From Burkholderiales bacterium (GTDB lineage: Bacteria > Pseudomonadota > Gammaproteobacteria > Burkholderiales > Burkholderiaceae_F), in assembly GCA_021205255.1 (NCBI GenBank), contig JAJPXW010000012.1, positions 1 through 6,647 of the forward strand: a DNA stretch of 6,647 nt, given 5' to 3'. The translations under genes and the position numbers were made by a program. The notes beneath the pieces were generated by a model. That model was not told where the DNA came from, searched no databases, and was given only the letters and a program-made list of their open reading frames with translations. Of the stretch, positions 5,808 to 6,647 are shown one piece after another (within the stretch, counting starts at the first letter, position 1; each line of letters opens with the position of its first letter).

Positions 5808-6647
5808 ATGGCAAGTAAAAAGAATCGTGGGCTAGGTACGCAGTTGACCGATATGTTTGGCGTTAAGAGCGTAGCGGAAGTTTTTGATCCTAAGCAGAAT
5901 TCAAGTGGTCTGATGGAGTTGCCAATTAGCCGGGTGCAACCAGGGAAATATCAGGCACGCACCGGTCTAACTGACGAAGATGTGGAAGATCTCGTTGAAT
6001 CGGTGAAGGACAATGGTTTAGTAAATCCAGTCACTGTCAGGAAAATAGAAAGCGGAGATTATGAAATTCTCGCTGGTGAAAGGCGCTATCGGGCTGCTTG
6101 CGTTGCTGGATTAAAGAAAATTCCAGTCAATATTGTCGATGTGGACGATAAAGGTGCTCTGGTTATAGGACTAATTGAAAATATCCAACGTGAAGACTTA
6201 AATGCCATTGACGCCGCGCAAGGCATTAAAAGGTTAATGGAGGAATTTACATTTACCCATGCGGAAGCAGCAAAGGCAATTGGTCGCTCACGCCCTTATG
6301 TCACTAATTTAATAAGGCTACTAGCGTTACCTCCTCAAATTCAGGAGTACTTAAAAAATGGAGAGCTTGATGCCGGCCACGCCCGCGCACTCTTGCCATT
6401 GACTACGGAGCAACAACTGAAGCTTTCAGAATTGATTATTGCCAAAGGGCTTTCAGTTCGACAGACAGAGGAGCTAGCGGCCAATGTAAATAATCCTGAC
6501 AAAAGCGAATCCCACCAGATCAAAAAGACGGAACTTCCATCTTCCTGCGACAGTTGGGCTACGCAATTTGGCGCTACGCTTGGTTCAAAAGTAAGAGTAA
6601 AGGCAACAACAGGAGGCAAGGGGAAAAAAGAGATTTATTTTAATTCC
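5808..6647 (+). CDS. parB: Chromosome partitioning protein ParB, 3' end outside window
   Basis: The frame runs from ATG at 5808 to the window edge, 280 codons without a stop. AGGA at 5794-5797, overlapping the parA stop, serves as ribosome site 10 bases upstream. Domains in order: an N-terminal RGLGTQLTDMF stretch (7-17), the usual ParA-contacting segment in the form RGLGxxL; the CTP-binding ParB/Srx fold at about 35-130 with QAR (49-51), GERRYRAA (90-97) and ENIQRED (124-130); a helix-turn-helix region at about 148-172 (HAEAAKAIGRSRPYVTNLI) for parS recognition; LDAGHARAL (187-195); and the start of the C-terminal dimer domain (GSKVRVKATTGGKGKKEIYF). The dimer domain normally ends within roughly 10-20 residues after this point, so little is missing. 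The CTP-site arginines are present, so it should act as a CTP-dependent clamp. The linker at 228-245 is variable in the family. Confidence 0.95.
   Translation, partial: MASKKNRGLGTQLTDMFGVKSVAEVFDPKQNSSGLMELPISRVQPGKYQARTGLTDEDVEDLVESVKDNGLVNPVTVRKIESGDYEILAGERRYRAACVAGLKKIPVNIVDVDDKGALVIGLIENIQREDLNAIDAAQGIKRLMEEFTFTHAEAAKAIGRSRPYVTNLIRLLALPPQIQEYLKNGELDAGHARALLPLTTEQQLKLSELIIAKGLSVRQTEELAANVNNPDKSESHQIKKTELPSSCDSWATQFGATLGSKVRVKATTGGKGKKEIYFNS

Noticed and set aside
6341..6619. Minus-strand open frame of 92 codons opposite parB
   Set aside because: It is fully antisense to the ParB coding frame, whose motifs are unmistakable, and has no recognisable family features.
1..6647. CRISPR array, tRNA, rRNA, insertion sequence or attachment site
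   Set aside because: I saw no regularly spaced repeats, tRNA cloverleaf, rRNA stretch, transposase frame or terminal inverted repeats on either strand.

Overview
The window looks like a bacterial chromosome segment from a betaproteobacterium, possibly Burkholderiales of the Sutterellaceae type. This is an inference from the ParA sequence: its C-terminal stretch with LLRVKFDPRITLQ and RLAEAPSYGLPG reads very much like betaproteobacterial ParA. Base composition is moderate to AT-rich. The taxon should be treated as tentative.

Layout. (1) Positions 1-1283 (+) hold the 3' part of a gene for an AAA-ATPase-like / PD-(D/E)XK nuclease-like fusion protein. Its start lies beyond the left edge. (2) A short convergent gap follows, with a hairpin plus T-run that best fits a terminator for the leftward operon. 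(3) Positions 1347-4871 (-) hold a compact four-gene operon for an MCE-type lipid transporter. In transcription order it encodes a STAS-fused MlaE-family permease, a MlaF-like ATPase, a single-MCE-domain membrane-anchored protein with a long helical tail, and a PqiC/ABC_trans_aux-type lipoprotein. The genes are 3 bp apart, overlapping by 4 bp, and 16 bp apart. (4) A 138-bp AT-rich divergent intergenic region follows. (5) From position 5010 (+) come parA and parB, the chromosome partition pair, 12 bp apart. parB is cut by the right edge after 280 codons, probably shortly before its end.

How the genes work together. The leftward operon should build one envelope complex: permease and ATPase at the inner membrane, a hexameric MCE ring in the periplasm, and a lipoprotein on the membrane side, moving phospholipid or another hydrophobic substrate between membranes. 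ParA and ParB should segregate the chromosome origin region through parS sites, none of which is convincingly present here. The AAA/nuclease-like protein is unrelated to either and looks accessory.

Novelty. I see no clear new system. The points most worth checking are a Glu at the usual STAS phospho-acceptor position in the fused permease, the long helical tail of the MCE protein paired with a PqiC-type lipoprotein, an ambiguous permease start next to a small inverted repeat, and a hexanucleotide repeat coding for the charged N-terminus of the ATPase.
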